This document shows, in pieces, positions 7,176 through 8,507 of a stretch of DNA of 8,507 nucleotides. The first letter of the stretch is position 1. Each line of letters begins with the position of its first letter. The notes beneath the pieces are model-generated. The model saw only the letters and a list, made by a program, of their open reading frames with translations, was not told where the DNA came from and did no database searches. The DNA comes from Anaerolineales bacterium UBA2232 (GTDB lineage Bacteria; Chloroflexota; Anaerolineae; UBA2200): the NCBI GenBank assembly GCA_002348045.1, contig DDYO01000066.1, positions 3,282 to 11,788 of the forward strand, written 5' to 3'. The position numbers and the translations under genes were made by a program.

Positions 7176-7763
7176 TCATTGAACCCACCTGGCCAACCAC
7201 GGCAAGGCCCCTGCGCCGACAAACGCAAAAAGCAATCCCTTAAGGGATTTGCCCAGGAACGACGCCAGCAAGAATTGCCAGAACGGAAAGCGTGTCATGC
7301 CGGCAGCGACGCCTGCCATGTCGAACAACGGATTTGGAAGCGCCGCAAGTATAAACAGGGTCAGAAACCCGCGGGTCTCCATCCAGCGCTCAAGGCGTTG
7401 AAACAGAGCACGGTTCTCCGTCTGAATGATAGCCGTACCGCCATATCCTGCCAAGTAGCCACTGATTTCGCCGATGGCCATGCCGGCGCCGGATACGATG
7501 CCGACCCACCAGGGATTAAGCACTCCACCGATAATGACCGTGCTGACCAAGCTGGGAACCGGCAACAGGACAGTGGCATTGCCCACGATGCTGACGATAA
7601 AGAGACCCAGATAGCCGTAGGAGGCGAATTGCGCGGCTCTATCGCGGAAGATCACGATCAGGACCGTAATTGTTAGAGCCATCAGCAGCGCCGCCACACG
7701 TAGCCGCTTGGAGGCCACCGATTCTCCCGGTATGGGATTGCTTTTGGCCTTCTGTGATTGCAT
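7176..7763 (-). CDS. DedA/VTT-domain (SNARE-associated Golgi) membrane protein
   Basis: A 195-residue multi-helix membrane protein. After a short polar N terminus and a first helix (about 24-40), it carries the VTT/DedA (PF09335-type) core: YGYLGLFIVSIVGNATVLLPVPS (about 49-71), GEISGYLAGYGG (98-109) and the re-entrant ALPNPLFDMAGVAAGMTRFPFW (about 141-162). Members of the wider superfamily take part in lipid-carrier or phospholipid translocation and membrane homeostasis; the role of this one is unknown. The ATG at 7763 is chosen because GAGGAAG lies just upstream; a GTG at 7784 would add 7 residues with no ribosome site. It starts 24 nt after the nucleotide-sugar dehydrogenase gene, so the two are probably co-transcribed. 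Confidence 0.85.
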   Translation of the reverse strand: MQSQKAKSNPIPGESVASKRLRVAALLMALTITVLIVIFRDRAAQFASYGYLGLFIVSIVGNATVLLPVPSLVSTVIIGGVLNPWWVGIVSGAGMAIGEISGYLAGYGGTAIIQTENRALFQRLERWMETRGFLTLFILAALPNPLFDMAGVAAGMTRFPFWQFLLASFLGKSLKGLLFAFVGAGALPWLARWVQ

Positions 7764-7787
7764 GTCTTCCTCAAGCGCCGGCACGGA

Positions 7788-8507
7788 TCAGGAGTCCGAC
7801 GATGGCGAAGGGCAGACTTCGTCCGCGCCGGCCAACTTCCACGGCGCTCCGAGCCTGACGATGTCGGCATGTGGTCCGGCTAACCCGTGGGTGGCGTTGA
7901 CGGTATCAATGATGAGACGACTGTGGGTTGCGACCCACCCCATGTCATAGGAGCTGTGCGCGGCCACGATCACCACGCAGTCGGTCTCACGCAGCAGGTT
8001 CTCGTCAAGCGGCCGCGACGCCAGGGTAGTCTCTTCTCTGTGGAAAACGCTGTGCCCCACGCGGAAGTGTTGGACATAGGGATCGTTGTACTGCACTGAA
8101 GCCTGGCGTTCCAGCAGCAGCTCGACGATCCGCTCCGCGGGCGAGTTGCGGGCATCATCTACATCCTTCTTGAACGCCACGCCGAGGATCAGTATCTTGG
8201 CGCCGTGCAGGACCCGGTTGTGCCGGCTGAGCCCGGCGATGACGAGGTCCACAACATGGTAAGGCATGCTCTGGTTCACTTCAGCGGCCAGTTCCACGAA
8301 CTTGGTGTAAAAGTCGTACTCCCGTGCTTTCCACGAAAGGTAATAGGGATCAACCGGAATGCAATGGCCACCGGTTCCTGGCCCAGGATAAAAGGGCATA
8401 AAGCCAAAGGGTTTGGTGGCGGCTGCCCTAATGACTTCCCAGATGTCGATGCCCATACGCTCGCAGAGCAGGGCCAGTTCGTTGACCAGGGCGATGTTGA
8501 CGCTGCG
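7788..8507 (-). CDS. Nucleotide-sugar dehydrogenase, UDP-GlcNAc/ManNAc 6-dehydrogenase type (5' end outside window)
   Basis: The last 239 residues of a UDP-glucose/GDP-mannose dehydrogenase family enzyme. The reading frame is open to the window edge, and the residues before the first in-frame ATG (8456) are clearly family sequence (RSVNIALVNELALLCERMG). The N-terminal NAD-binding Rossmann domain lies outside. Visible landmarks are TKPFGFMPFYPGPGTGGHCIPVDPYYLS (31-58 of the fragment) with the catalytic cysteine at 49, and AFKKDVDDARNSPA (111-124) in the C-terminal UDP-binding domain. The enzyme oxidises C6 of a UDP-sugar to the uronate in two NAD-dependent steps. The FmpFyPGPGtGGHCIPvDP form is typical of the WbpA/WecC group, which supplies N-acetyl-hexosaminuronic acids for surface polysaccharide, rather than of UDP-glucose dehydrogenase. 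The exact substrate is not decided. Confidence 0.92.
   Translation of the reverse strand, partial: RSVNIALVNELALLCERMGIDIWEVIRAAATKPFGFMPFYPGPGTGGHCIPVDPYYLSWKAREYDFYTKFVELAAEVNQSMPYHVVDLVIAGLSRHNRVLHGAKILILGVAFKKDVDDARNSPAERIVELLLERQASVQYNDPYVQHFRVGHSVFHREETTLASRPLDENLLRETDCVVIVAAHSSYDMGWVATHSRLIIDTVNATHGLAGPHADIVRLGAPWKLAGADEVCPSPSSDS

Overview
The window is a bacterial chromosome segment, GC-rich by eye, with every supportable gene on the minus strand. It reads from right (8507) to left (1). Strong Shine-Dalgarno sites, a sigma70-type promoter and tightly packed operons point to a bacterium. The two-subunit glycine decarboxylase together with two biotin-synthase-like radical SAM proteins suggests a non-proteobacterial lineage. 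Chloroflexota or a related uncultured phylum is a guess only, because no phylogenetic marker is present.

The main region (5266 to 1) is a five-gene operon: two radical SAM genes, then gcvH, gcvPA and gcvPB. A near-consensus promoter (TTGACT, 17 bp, TATACT) lies in front of it and a strong hairpin follows gcvPB. Consecutive genes overlap (22 nt, then 4 nt), abut, or are 11 nt apart. The two radical SAM proteins resemble the families once annotated as 'biotin synthase-related', which include LipS1 and LipS2. These were shown in Thermococcus kodakarensis to act together as a lipoyl synthase unrelated to classical LipA. Their position directly upstream of gcvH, whose product is the lipoyl carrier, supports the same role here: they would place sulfur on octanoyl-GcvH, and lipoyl-GcvH would then work with the GcvPA/GcvPB decarboxylase. 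GcvT, dihydrolipoyl dehydrogenase and an octanoyl/lipoyl transferase or ligase are not in the window.

The right-hand region (5369 to 8507) holds, in transcription order: the 3' part of a nucleotide-sugar dehydrogenase (UDP-GlcNAc/ManNAc dehydrogenase type, cut by the window edge), a small DedA/VTT-domain membrane protein, an MFS transporter of the SLC45/GPH-like kind, and a small four-helix membrane protein resembling DUF420. These may be read together (gaps of 24, 49 and 120 nt) but share no evident pathway. A hairpin and the gcv promoter separate them from the lipoyl/glycine operon. No RNA genes, CRISPR arrays, mobile elements or pseudogenes were seen, and no gene-free stretch exceeds about 210 bases.
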